This document shows, one piece after another, positions 1-6,367 of a stretch of 7,220 bases of DNA. Under the pieces are notes generated by a model. The model had not been told where the DNA came from. It saw only the letters and a list, made by a program, of their open reading frames with translations, and searched no databases. Position numbers and translations under genes: made by a program. Source of the DNA: Desulfobacterales bacterium (GTDB taxonomy: Bacteria; Desulfobacterota; Desulfobacteria; Desulfobacterales; JAUWMJ01); the NCBI GenBank assembly GCA_030613225.1, contig JAUWMJ010000155.1, positions 1 to 7,220 on the forward strand. The letters run 5' to 3'. The stretch's first letter is position 1, and every line of letters begins with the position of its first letter.

Positions 1-136
1 CCCAGTTGCACATGGATCTTTCTCCCTGTGCTACTGCTATCAACGCAGGAGCGAACCAGCCAATGCTCTGATAGATGGCCGACCGGTCCAGTCTCAATCG
101 CGGAATATATGCTCCATAAGAAGTTATGCCAATCAT
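1..136 (-). CDS. HMG-CoA synthase / thiolase-superfamily protein, N-terminal 45 residues only
   Basis: The gene starts with ATG at 136 on the minus strand and runs off the left edge after 45 codons. The visible residues begin MIGITSYGAYIPRLRLDR and continue with a WFAPALIAVAQGERSMCNW stretch. This is the typical start of bacterial and archaeal hydroxymethylglutaryl-CoA-synthase-like proteins of the thiolase superfamily, which condense or cleave acyl-CoA thioesters. A GGAG motif lies 8 bases before the ATG. The start is 19 bases after the stop of the multifunctional enzyme gene, so the two are almost certainly co-transcribed. The catalytic Cys and His lie outside the window, so activity cannot be judged. 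In related bacteria such genes often stand beside OB-fold (DUF35) proteins and acyl-CoA enzymes. A KAS-III-like enzyme is the main alternative. Confidence 0.72.
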   Translation of the reverse strand, partial: MIGITSYGAYIPRLRLDRSAIYQSIGWFAPALIAVAQGERSMCNW

Positions 137-155
137 TTTAAATTCTCCATTTTAT

Positions 156-2279
156 TTACAGTCTAAACAATTTTTCAATAAGCTGTGATTTCATAATATC
201 ACCTTCAACAATAAGCTTGCCTGATGAATAGGCTTGCATTGGTGTCAGTTTCCCGTTCATCATGGCAAGAAAATCTTGTGAATCCATCTTCAGGGTACAT
301 GTGGGTTTGTCATGCACGGCCGATTTGATAGTGCACTCACTGTCCTTAACTGCACAATACCAGTCCCCGCTTCCTTCTCCTGTAATGATATACTGGAATA
401 CCACGTCTATTCCTGCTGCTGCATCAGGCTTGAACATATCAGGCATTGCTTCAAAAACAGCTGTTGGAGATCCGAACCCTGAACCACTGTCTTCATCATC
501 GCCCCCTGGTGTGTCTTCCGGCGGTGATTCCAGGGAGGTAAGAAGATCCATCACCTGGTCGTTGAGCTTGAAATACTCCCGGGAATTTTTAAGGTTGGAT
601 ATCTGTTTTATTCTATCTGAAATCGCATCCGCATCCGGGAGTTTATCCTTTCCCCCCACAACGGCGCCGGGACCGGTAAAAATTGCGGCCCGATTGAAAA
701 ATCCTAAGCCGGCATTATAAATATTGCCTGTAACAGGGCATCGTTCAGAACAAAGATAGAGTGTCATCGGCGTGACAAATTCAGGCTTGCTCTTTTCAAA
801 CATTTCAGGGGGCATGATGCCCTCAGTCAGGCGTGAAGCGGCAAGAGGTGCTACAGTGTTCACCTTGATATCATATTTTTCTCCTTCGAGTTTTAAGGTA
901 TTCATCAGTCCCACTATGGCAAGTTTGGCTGCAGAATAGTTTGTCTGGCCGAAGTTCCCGTACAGTCCGGCTGCAGAAGTGGTCATTACTATTCTGCCGT
1001 ATCCCTTCTCCTTCATTATTTTGAAAGCAGGCCGGGTAACATTATATGTGCCGGAAAGATGGACACCAAGGACAGACTGCCAGTACTCAGGTTCCATTTT
1101 AACAAAACTCTTATCCCTGAGAATCCCTGCATTATTGATAAGAATATCAACAGTGCCGAATGCATTAAGGGCTGTCTTTACGATATTTTCGCCACCTTCA
1201 GGGGATGCCACATTATCATAATTGGCAACCGCTTCCCCTCCTGCTTTTTTTATCTGGTCCACAACAATCTGTGCAGGTGATGAAGAACCGCCGCCTGAAC
1301 CATCCGCGGAACCGCCATAATCATTGACAACAACCTTTGCTCCGCGTTTTGCAAGTTCGAGTGCATAGGCCCGGCCAAGACCTGCACCCGCACCTGTTAT
1401 AATAGCCACGCGGTCATCAAAGCGTATTTCATCCTTTGGAATATCGCCGTATTCAAAAATACCGTTGTTGATGATGACGTCATCGGTTTCGACATTTACA
1501 ACTTTCCATAACGCCTTGCCTTCCCCTGTTTTCCAGATAAGCGTCTTAATGGGTACTCCCGGGTATAAGGTTCTGGAAAAACGGCATGCCATGCGTCTTG
1601 CTTTTTCAGGCTCATTGGGAATCAACTGGCTTATAAGTGCCCTGCATGCAAAACCGTGCGTACAAAGTCCATGCATAATCGGTTTTTCAAAGCCGGATGC
1701 TTTTGCAAATTTGGGATCTGCATGGAGCGGGAAAACATCGCCTGAAAGCCTGTAGATAAGCGGCTGATCAAGCAAAGGCGTTTCATTGACAATAAAATCA
1801 GGCTCTCTTTTAGGAAACGTGAACTTGGTTTTTGGAGATTTTACACCGTCAAATCCACCATCAAGACGGCAGAAAAGAGAGAATATGCTGGTATAGAGTT
1901 TTTGCCCGTTTGAATGGTATGTTTCACTTTCCCCGATAACAAGAGCGCCCTTATCTTTGCCCTTATCATAAATGTTTGTAATCCGGCCGTTTGTCGTGAT
2001 TGTGCCTTCGGGCGGGATGGGATTGTGAAAGAAAAGATCCTGTTCACCGTGGAGAATACCTGCCAGATTTACCTCTGCTTTGATGGCAAATTCTGCCAGG
2101 GTATCAATAATTGCTGCAATGGAAAAACTTGGAAGTACCTTGAGATCTTTTTCGTAGCAATATTGAAGATCGGAAAAACCGGCACCAACACCAATGGCAT
2201 ACAGGATAGCATCCTTGTGTGCATATTCCTTGGTAAAAGGGCCGGCCTTTTCTCCGATCGATTTCAGATTTAAAGCCAT
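156..2279 (-). CDS. Multifunctional (R)-specific enoyl-CoA hydratase / 3-hydroxyacyl-CoA dehydrogenase / SCP2 fusion (MFE-2-like)
   Basis: This 707-residue cytoplasmic protein joins three modules. Residues 1-280 form a double hot-dog (MaoC/hydratase-2) unit with the signature GDVFPLHADP at 180-189; D181 and H186 match the catalytic Asp and His. Residues 285-540 are a classical short-chain dehydrogenase: nucleotide-binding TGAGAGLG (295-302), NNAG (382-385), catalytic S435, Y448 and K452 (YSAAK). Its NDYGG and ANYDNVASPEGG segments resemble the dehydrogenase part of peroxisomal MFE-2. After an acidic linker (about 586-604), residues 605-707 form an SCP2 lipid-carrier domain. Expected role: hydration of trans-2-enoyl-CoA and NAD-dependent oxidation of the (R)-3-hydroxyacyl-CoA, with SCP2 binding lipid or acyl-CoA. 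The ATG has AGGAGG about 8 bases upstream. The domain order differs from animal MFE-2 (dehydrogenase first), and the usual Asn of GDxNPLH is Phe. The substrate is unknown. Confidence 0.92.
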   Translation of the reverse strand: MALNLKSIGEKAGPFTKEYAHKDAILYAIGVGAGFSDLQYCYEKDLKVLPSFSIAAIIDTLAEFAIKAEVNLAGILHGEQDLFFHNPIPPEGTITTNGRITNIYDKGKDKGALVIGESETYHSNGQKLYTSIFSLFCRLDGGFDGVKSPKTKFTFPKREPDFIVNETPLLDQPLIYRLSGDVFPLHADPKFAKASGFEKPIMHGLCTHGFACRALISQLIPNEPEKARRMACRFSRTLYPGVPIKTLIWKTGEGKALWKVVNVETDDVIINNGIFEYGDIPKDEIRFDDRVAIITGAGAGLGRAYALELAKRGAKVVVNDYGGSADGSGGGSSSPAQIVVDQIKKAGGEAVANYDNVASPEGGENIVKTALNAFGTVDILINNAGILRDKSFVKMEPEYWQSVLGVHLSGTYNVTRPAFKIMKEKGYGRIVMTTSAAGLYGNFGQTNYSAAKLAIVGLMNTLKLEGEKYDIKVNTVAPLAASRLTEGIMPPEMFEKSKPEFVTPMTLYLCSERCPVTGNIYNAGLGFFNRAAIFTGPGAVVGGKDKLPDADAISDRIKQISNLKNSREYFKLNDQVMDLLTSLESPPEDTPGGDDEDSGSGFGSPTAVFEAMPDMFKPDAAAGIDVVFQYIITGEGSGDWYCAVKDSECTIKSAVHDKPTCTLKMDSQDFLAMMNGKLTPMQAYSSGKLIVEGDIMKSQLIEKLFRL

Positions 2280-2322
2280 AATATCCCTCCTGACAATATA
2301 GAGTTAATATTAAAAAAGAGTA

Positions 2323-2606
2323 GCCGTTCATGGGTTCAAGGGTTCAGGGTTCAGAGGTTTGAAGTACAAAACAAATCTCAACCGTTGATACGTCAACCCT
2401 GAGCTTTAGTTGCGACTTTGGGTTGAAAGAGGAAATTCATGGCACAGCAGGTTGATTCACACACAAAATGGCGGAATAATTAGATTGAGAGTCCCGCCAA
2501 GGCTGATTTATTCCATCAGGCTTTGCCAAAAAAGAAACATTGAACCCTGGTCGCCTGCGGCGCCGCCATAGGCGGGTAAACCTTTGAACCCTGAACCGTG
2601 AACGCC
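2323..2606. repeat. Inverted array of GGGTTCA heptads flanking a non-coding stretch
   Basis: On the plus strand GGGTTCA occurs at 2332-2338, 2340-2346 and 2347-2353. The complement TGAACCC occurs at 2541-2547 and 2585-2591, followed by the variant TGAACCG. The outer arms, 2323-2359 and 2581-2606, are imperfect inverted copies: both read CGTTCA, then GGTTCAGGGTTCA, then a near-copy of AGAGG, on opposite strands. Inside are smaller palindromes: TCAACCC (2393-2399) against GGGTTGA (2420-2426), and CCGCC/GGCGG at 2563-2575. No open frame here looks like a protein. It is probably a dispersed intergenic repeat; its function is unknown. Confidence 0.6.
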
Positions 2607-2618
2607 TACAAAAAAGAT

Positions 2619-2647
2619 TTGACAAAAATAAATATCAATTATATGTT
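2619..2647 (+). promoter_or_regulatory. Candidate sigma-70 promoter for the acyl-CoA ligase gene
   Basis: A perfect TTGACA at 2619-2624 is followed after 17 bases by TATGTT at 2642-2647, which matches 4 of 6 bases of TATAAT. It points toward the ligase gene at 2977, giving a leader of roughly 320 bases that contains the hairpin element. No better promoter was found closer to the gene. This is inferred from consensus match only. Confidence 0.4.
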
Positions 2648-2691
2648 TCCAACATTTGATGGATAATGTTTAATAGTTATTTTTCCCTAAG

Positions 2692-2926
2692 TCAAGCATA
2701 ATTTGATGGCGTCGTAGAAAGTTCCATCTACTTCGTTGCAGCGGTTTTTCAGAAACTCGGCATACTACTTGTATTGCCTCGTCTCTGAAAAACCGCTCCG
2801 CCTTTTTATCCCGCTGATTTTTAGCGGGGGTATATGGTCCGCCTGCGGCGGACTACTTAGCACCCCAAGGGCATTTCCTGCGGGCACCATCGGTGATACT
2901 TTTTACGAGACTATCAAGCATAATTT
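2692..2926. mobile_element. MITE-like non-coding insertion with 13-base direct repeats and imperfect inverted ends
   Basis: The 13-mer TCAAGCATAATTT occurs exactly at 2692-2704 and 2914-2926, flanking 209 bases. The left end of the insert reads GATGGCGTCGTAGAAAGT. The right end, read on the minus strand from 2915, is GATAGTCTCGTAAAAAGT; 13 of these 18 positions agree. The inverted ends would overlap the first two bases of the right direct repeat, so the true duplication may be 11 bases (AAGCATAATTT). The interior is built of hairpins: a 14-base stem (2740-2753/2784-2797), CCCGCT/AGCGGG (2810-2815/2823-2828) and GTCCGCC/GGCGGAC (2837-2843/2847-2853). It has no transposase. An open frame across it reads through the hairpins and shows no protein character. 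A non-autonomous transposon or REP/BIME-like element fits best. Confidence 0.55.
2740..2797. repeat. Perfect 14-base stem-loop inside the MITE-like element
   Basis: AGCGGTTTTTCAGA at 2740-2753 is the exact reverse complement of TCTGAAAAACCGCT at 2784-2797. Within the 30-base loop GGCATAC and GTATTGCC nearly pair, which could extend the structure with a bulge. It is followed by CCGCCTTTTTATC, so as RNA it could act as a weak rho-independent terminator in the leader of the ligase gene. That role is an inference. Confidence 0.6.
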
Positions 2927-2976
2927 ACTTCATGCAATATATTCTTACTGTCAGATAATATTATAAGGAGGATATT

Positions 2977-4650
2977 ATGGAATTTGAAAGAGTGTGGCAC
3001 AAGAGTTATCCTAAGGGCACACCAAATGAAGTCGCCATTGAAAAACTGACAATGCCCCAGGTCCTTGACCGTGCAGTGTCAGAGTTTCCGCAGAACCCGG
3101 CCTTAATTTACATGGGAAAGACAATCTCCTATCTTGAGTTGAACAGCCTGGTGAACCGCTTTGCAAATGCGCTGATTGCTCTGGGCATAGCACCCGGAGA
3201 CAAGGTAGGGATGCTGCTGCCCAATATGCCGCAGGTTATTATCGCCAACCTTGCAACCTATCGTATAGGAGGGGTTACCGCCATGAATAATCCTCTCTAT
3301 ACCGAACGGGAACTGGAATACCAGTTGAATGATTCAGATGCAACGGTTCTGGTCACCCTGGATCTTCTGTTTCCCAGAGTGATCAAGATCCAGAAAAATA
3401 CCAGGATCAAGACCATCATTACCTGCCATATTAACGATTTTTTACCATTTCCTACAAAACAGCTGTTTCCCTTTGTAAAGAAAAAGATGTTTCGTAAAGA
3501 TACTCCCTATGAAGGCACATACAGCTTTATGGATCTGATAAAAAAATATCCGGATACGCCTGTGGAAGACAAGGCATCCTGGGAAGACACAGCCGCCCTT
3601 ATTTACACCGGCGGAACAACGGGTGTCAGCAAAGGTGCTGAGTTGACCCATGCAAATCTGTCCTCGGTGGTGCAGCAGTTCAGTGCCTGGTTTCCGGAAC
3701 TGAGCTTTGGTGACCATGTACGTTTACTTGGGGTGTATCCTGTCTTTCATTCAGCAGGGTATTCAGTAAGTCAAAACCTGCCCATCTGGAACGCCTGGTC
3801 TGTTGTGCTGGTGCCTCGCCCTGATCCGGTGGTGATTACTGGCATGCTCAAAAAATTCAAACCCACTTTTCTGCCCGGGGTTCCCACCATTTTTGTCGGT
3901 CTTTTAAACCACAAGCCCTTCAGGGAGATGGACCTTTCATTTGTTAAAGGGTATTTCGGAGGGGCTGCGCCATTGGCAGAAGATACACTTAACCAGCTTA
4001 GGGAGCTTCACGGTGCCGTCATCAATGATGTTTACGGTGCAACTGAAAATACGGCCTTTGCCACATGTACTCCCTGGAAAGGAAAGGTGAAGATCGGTAC
4101 CGTAGGAGTGCCTTTGCCAAATACAGATATTAAAATTGTCGATTTGGCAACCGGGAACACCGAGCTTGAACCTGGTAAAAAAGGAGAGATATGTGTACGG
4201 GGCCCCCAGGTCATGAAAGGATATTACAAAAAACCCCAAGAGACTGCGGCTGCTTTAAAGGATAGCTGGTTCTATCTTGGGGATATCGGTTTTATGGATG
4301 AAGAGGGCTATCTGACCATTGTGGATCGAAAAAAAGACATAATCATAGCAGGCGGCTTTAACGTATACCCCCAGGAGATTGATGAAGTATTGATGGGACA
4401 TCCCAAGATCCTTGAGGCATGCTCCATTGGAGTTTCAGATTCCTATCGGGGAGAAACCGTCAAGGCCTATGTGGTTCTCATGCCTGGAGAAACGCTGTCT
4501 GAAGAAGATGTAATCGCTTATTGCAGAAAAAACCTTGCTTCCTACAAGGCCCCGAGGAGTATTGTATTTATCGATGAGTTACCCAAAAGTGCTGTGGGTA
4601 AGATACTGAGGCGGGAAATCAAGCGTGTGGATGAAGAACAAAGCACTTAA
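2977..4650 (+). CDS. Long-chain acyl-CoA ligase (FadD-like, AMP-forming)
   Basis: This 557-residue protein has the usual length and motif order of ANL-superfamily acyl-CoA synthetases, which activate a carboxylic acid with ATP to an acyl-adenylate and then transfer it to CoA. Motifs: ATP-binding P-loop YTGGTTGVSKG at 210-220; YGATEN at 353-358 (Glu357 expected to bind Mg-ATP); GDIG at 435-438 with the ribose-binding Asp436; the hinge region DRKKD at 450-454; and PKSAVGKILRRE at 536-547 with the adenylation Lys542. No signal peptide or membrane segment is seen. AAGGAGG lies 5 bases before the ATG, a strong ribosome site. It is divergent from the MFE-2-like operon, and CoA activation would supply that pathway. 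Long-chain fatty acid is the default assignment; medium-chain, branched or aryl-alkyl acids are possible. Confidence 0.93.
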   Translation: MEFERVWHKSYPKGTPNEVAIEKLTMPQVLDRAVSEFPQNPALIYMGKTISYLELNSLVNRFANALIALGIAPGDKVGMLLPNMPQVIIANLATYRIGGVTAMNNPLYTERELEYQLNDSDATVLVTLDLLFPRVIKIQKNTRIKTIITCHINDFLPFPTKQLFPFVKKKMFRKDTPYEGTYSFMDLIKKYPDTPVEDKASWEDTAALIYTGGTTGVSKGAELTHANLSSVVQQFSAWFPELSFGDHVRLLGVYPVFHSAGYSVSQNLPIWNAWSVVLVPRPDPVVITGMLKKFKPTFLPGVPTIFVGLLNHKPFREMDLSFVKGYFGGAAPLAEDTLNQLRELHGAVINDVYGATENTAFATCTPWKGKVKIGTVGVPLPNTDIKIVDLATGNTELEPGKKGEICVRGPQVMKGYYKKPQETAAALKDSWFYLGDIGFMDEEGYLTIVDRKKDIIIAGGFNVYPQEIDEVLMGHPKILEACSIGVSDSYRGETVKAYVVLMPGETLSEEDVIAYCRKNLASYKAPRSIVFIDELPKSAVGKILRREIKRVDEEQST

Positions 4651-4659
4651 AGAAAGAAT

Positions 4660-4701
4660 CCATGTCCGAAGGACGTGGCATTGATTTACCCCTTAAAGGG
4701 G
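4660..4701 (+). other. Two short stem-loops just after the ligase gene
   Basis: CCATGTCC (4660-4667) and GGACGTGG (4671-4678) can pair over 8 bases including one G-U pair, with a GAA loop. CCCC (4689-4692) and GGGG (4698-4701) form a second small stem. They begin 9 bases past the ligase stop, where a terminator would be expected, but neither is followed by a run of T, so a rho-independent terminator is only a weak possibility. Confidence 0.25.
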
Positions 4702-4718
4702 CTGTAGGATATAAGGCA

Positions 4719-4930
4719 CCCGTCTTCGCCCTTGGCTACGCCGAGGCACGGCCCGTCTTCGCCTTAGGCTTCAGGCTACGCTTTCTGAGCTACGCCCCGA
4801 CAAGACGCCGAGGCAGGGAAAGGCACAAAGGCAAAAGGGCCTGTCCTGCGTCTTGTCACGGCGTCTCGTCGGGTCGTAGCTAAAAGCGAAGCATGAAGCT
4901 GGAAGGCGTAGTCTGAAGCCGTAGGCGAAG
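4719..4930. repeat. GC-rich long inverted repeat with a direct-repeat edge
   Basis: The arm at 4757-4810 is an imperfect reverse complement of 4859-4930. The outer part (starting CTTCGCC, with GGCTTCAG and CTACGC) matches at 22 of 25 positions. The inner part (AGCTACG, CCCGAC, AGACGCCG) matches at about 21 of 23. The right arm carries about 20 extra bases between them. The spacer is 4811-4858. GACAAGACGC (4799-4808) can pair perfectly with GCGTCTTGTC (4848-4857), giving an alternative fold. On the left edge CCCGTCTTCGCC is repeated exactly at 4719-4730 and 4752-4763. The open frame at 4662-4883 is low-complexity (Arg/Ala/Gly) and has no ribosome site; I read it as a by-product of the repeat. 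It is likely a dispersed palindromic repeat of unknown role. Confidence 0.6.
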
Positions 4931-5310
4931 AAGGAAGAAGTAAGTAAAATGAAGAGCTATAGAATATCTTACTGAGTAGCAGATATCTTTCAATGCCCTG
5001 ACCGATACTTGATTTGACATAATTGGAAAGTAAGTTAAAACTTCAATTAACAATATAATATCACAACTTTTCAGGAGTCTCCGAAAGTTTGTATAGGTTG
5101 CAGAAATTCAAACTATTGAGCTGTAAAAAATCTAATAAGTTTTTTGTTGAATATTCAATTTGATATGCTATTGAAAAGGGTGAGGTAATTATGCGATAGA
5201 ATAATCGCTGCACAGATCTTGCTTATATTCATTTTTTCTATACCGCTTTTCATAAATATGTTTCGAAATATGGAATTGTGGTATAAGTGGTTGTAGAAAA
5301 AAACGTTTAG
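4931..5310. other. AT-rich gap without a recognisable gene
   Basis: No open frame with protein character and no RNA gene is seen. A TTGACA at 5014-5019 and a TATAAT at 5054-5059 are present but too far apart to form one promoter. GGAGTCTCC near 5075 is a short palindrome. Composition shifts sharply to AT after the GC-rich repeat on its left. Confidence 0.5.
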
Positions 5311-5538
5311 ATAACGGAATATTTTGAAAAAGAGGTATTATGAAAACGGCCCTATTTGAAGAAAGAGTGGTGTATTCAGGTGATAGAAAATCCCATCAAG
5401 GTTGAACGTCAAGAACATAACCGTTTTCGATTTTGGGGAGAAATCAAAGAACTTGGTGGACGTGTATTAAGAGTAGTAACGCTTGATGATAAGAAAACTA
5501 TTCATAATGCTTTCCCAGATAGGAGGTTCAGGCTATGA
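5311..5538 (+). pseudogene. DUF4258-like protein gene with in-frame TGA and no normal start (possible toxin remnant)
   Basis: Read in one frame from 5311 the sequence gives ITEYFEKEVL, a TGA stop at 5341-5343, then KRPYLKKEWCIQVIENP, FRFWGEI, LRVVTLDD and IHNAFPDRRF. The second part matches what I recall of the DUF4258 family, and the RPYL segment and the part before the stop also look like its N-terminus. The stop sits where Arg would be expected (CGA to TGA is one change), and the first codon is ATA rather than ATG. The longest uninterrupted frame starts at a TTG (5356) without a ribosome site and gives 60 residues. An ATG at 5340 with a nearby GAGG is out of frame and ends after 21 codons. 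The 3' end overlaps the DUF2283 gene by ATGA, so the two were coupled. DUF4258/DUF2283 pairs behave like a toxin-antitoxin arrangement by gene order; that role is an inference. A short functional protein from TTG cannot be excluded. Confidence 0.5.
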
Positions 5539-5753
5539 AACTAAATTATTATCCTAAAACAGATTCACTCTATATTGATTTATCTTCTAAAACAAGCGCG
5601 GAAAGCGTTGAAATATCCGAAGGTATCGTCATAGATTATGATGAGGATGGTCATATAACTGGGATTGACATCGATAATGCAAGTCACAAAATCGACCTTA
5701 AAGAAGTTATTCTGAACAAAGTACCCGCACAACTTCAGACAATTACGGCTTAA
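5535..5753 (+). CDS. DUF2283 family small protein (possible antitoxin partner)
   Basis: This 72-residue protein has the DUF2283 pattern: MKLNYYPKTDSLYIDLSS at the start, then a short beta-rich stretch ending in EGIVIDYDEDGHITGIDID at about 29-47 and a hydrophobic tail with ASHKIDL. The length is normal for the family. AGGAGG at 5521-5526 lies 8 bases before the ATG, and the ATG overlaps the TGA of the upstream DUF4258-like gene by four bases. The family function is unproven. Small size and the coupled partner suggest an antitoxin-like role, but this is gene-order inference. Unlike its partner it appears fully intact. Confidence 0.82.
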   Translation: MKLNYYPKTDSLYIDLSSKTSAESVEISEGIVIDYDEDGHITGIDIDNASHKIDLKEVILNKVPAQLQTITA

Positions 5754-5784
5754 TAAAAACACATCAAACCAGTTAGTTTGCCCG

Positions 5785-5799
5785 CCCGGAAAAGCCGGG
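5785..5799 (+). terminator. Weak hairpin after DUF2283, possible terminator
   Basis: CCCGG (5785-5789) and CCGGG (5795-5799) pair around an AAAAG loop, 31 bases after the DUF2283 stop, followed by AGGATTTTC. The stem is only five base pairs and the T run is short, so this is a weak candidate. Confidence 0.25.
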
Positions 5800-5817
5800 A
5801 GGATTTTCACGTTAACC

Positions 5818-5982
5818 TCAATCCGTGATAAAACCGGGATCAAATGTCAAAATACTAAACTCTGGTCCAAATGCCCAAGAGGTCTGCTCAGAGAAATGGA
5901 CGTACTGTGGCTCTTTCTTGAAGAGGAGGGGATAGTTTTTCCAAATTTCAGAAACCTTTTCAGCCAACCCAATTCCGGACTT
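5818..5982 (-). other. Short protein-like open frame without a start, possible gene remnant
   Basis: On the minus strand, in a frame different from vapC, 54 codons are open between TGA at 5983-5985 and TGA at 5818-5820. The translation has protein-like composition, including LAEKVSEIWKNYPLLFKKEP, FSEQTSWAFGPEF and ILTFDPGFITD. It has no ATG or GTG start, and its first 23 bases overlap the 3' end of vapC. I do not recognise the family. It could be the 3' tail of a gene whose front part was displaced when vapBC arrived, or chance. Confidence 0.22.
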
Positions 5983-6367
5983 TCAAACCCGGTACTCGTT
6001 GAAATTCTCGCTCGTTGTTGGTTACTATCGTAAGGGCTGCCGCCTTAGCATGCGCTGCGATCCATAAATAGTTGTTGCCGATAGGCTTTCCTTTGGACTC
6101 CAGTGCTGCACGGATGGCTCCATAAGTTTTTCCGGCATTCTCCGGCATTGGCAAAACAGGAACAAAGGTCTTGAACTCCTCGAGCAACTCCAAAGCCTTC
6201 TTGCGCTGCTGACTTTTCTCGGCACCATACAGCAGTTCTCCCCACGTGATAACTGAGATCGCAGCATCACCAGGTTTAAGCTTTTGAAAACGAGCTAACA
6301 CTTCCCTAGGCTTATGACGTTGAATGTAGATACAAATGTTGGTGTCCAACAGATAACGAGTGGGCAT
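5960..6367 (-). CDS. vapC: VapC-type PIN-domain ribonuclease toxin with an altered catalytic site
   Basis: The 135-residue product is a standard-length VapC, the endoribonuclease toxin of type II VapBC modules. Seen: LLDTN at 6-10 (catalytic Asp8), the second acidic residue in WGELLYGAEKS (Glu44), and the C-terminal VTNNEREFQRVPGL segment. The third acidic position, usually GxxDLWIAAHA in this subfamily, reads GNNYLWIAAHA: Tyr100 (codon TAT) stands where Asp (GAT) is expected. PIN nucleases need this Asp for metal binding, so the toxin may be inactive; this is an inference. The start chosen is ATG at 6367, which overlaps the vapB stop as TGATG, with GAGGG upstream; a GTG one codon earlier is less likely. 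It is co-transcribed with vapB and converges on DUF2283. Confidence 0.9.
   Translation of the reverse strand: MPTRYLLDTNICIYIQRHKPREVLARFQKLKPGDAAISVITWGELLYGAEKSQQRKKALELLEEFKTFVPVLPMPENAGKTYGAIRAALESKGKPIGNNYLWIAAHAKAAALTIVTNNEREFQRVPGLKVRNWVG

Noticed and set aside
2437..2625. Minus-strand open frame rich in Arg within the heptad-repeat region
   Set aside because: It translates the inverted repeat and GC hairpin, has no start signal and resembles no protein.
2736..2966. Plus-strand open frame of 76 codons upstream of the ligase
   Set aside because: It runs through the hairpins of the MITE-like element and past one direct repeat, has no ribosome site, and its translation has no protein-family character.
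4662..4883. Plus-strand open frame of 73 codons after the ligase
   Set aside because: It covers the GC-rich repeat, is low-complexity Arg/Ala/Gly with repeated PVFALG units from the direct repeat, and has no ribosome site.
5171..5202. Possible promoter TTGAAA ... TAGAAT upstream of the DUF4258-like gene
   Set aside because: The spacing is 20 bases, too long for a normal sigma-70 promoter.
5341..5343. TGA as a selenocysteine codon in the DUF4258-like gene
   Set aside because: No hairpin like a bacterial SECIS is visible just after the TGA, and the position appears to be Arg in the family, so a nonsense change is simpler.
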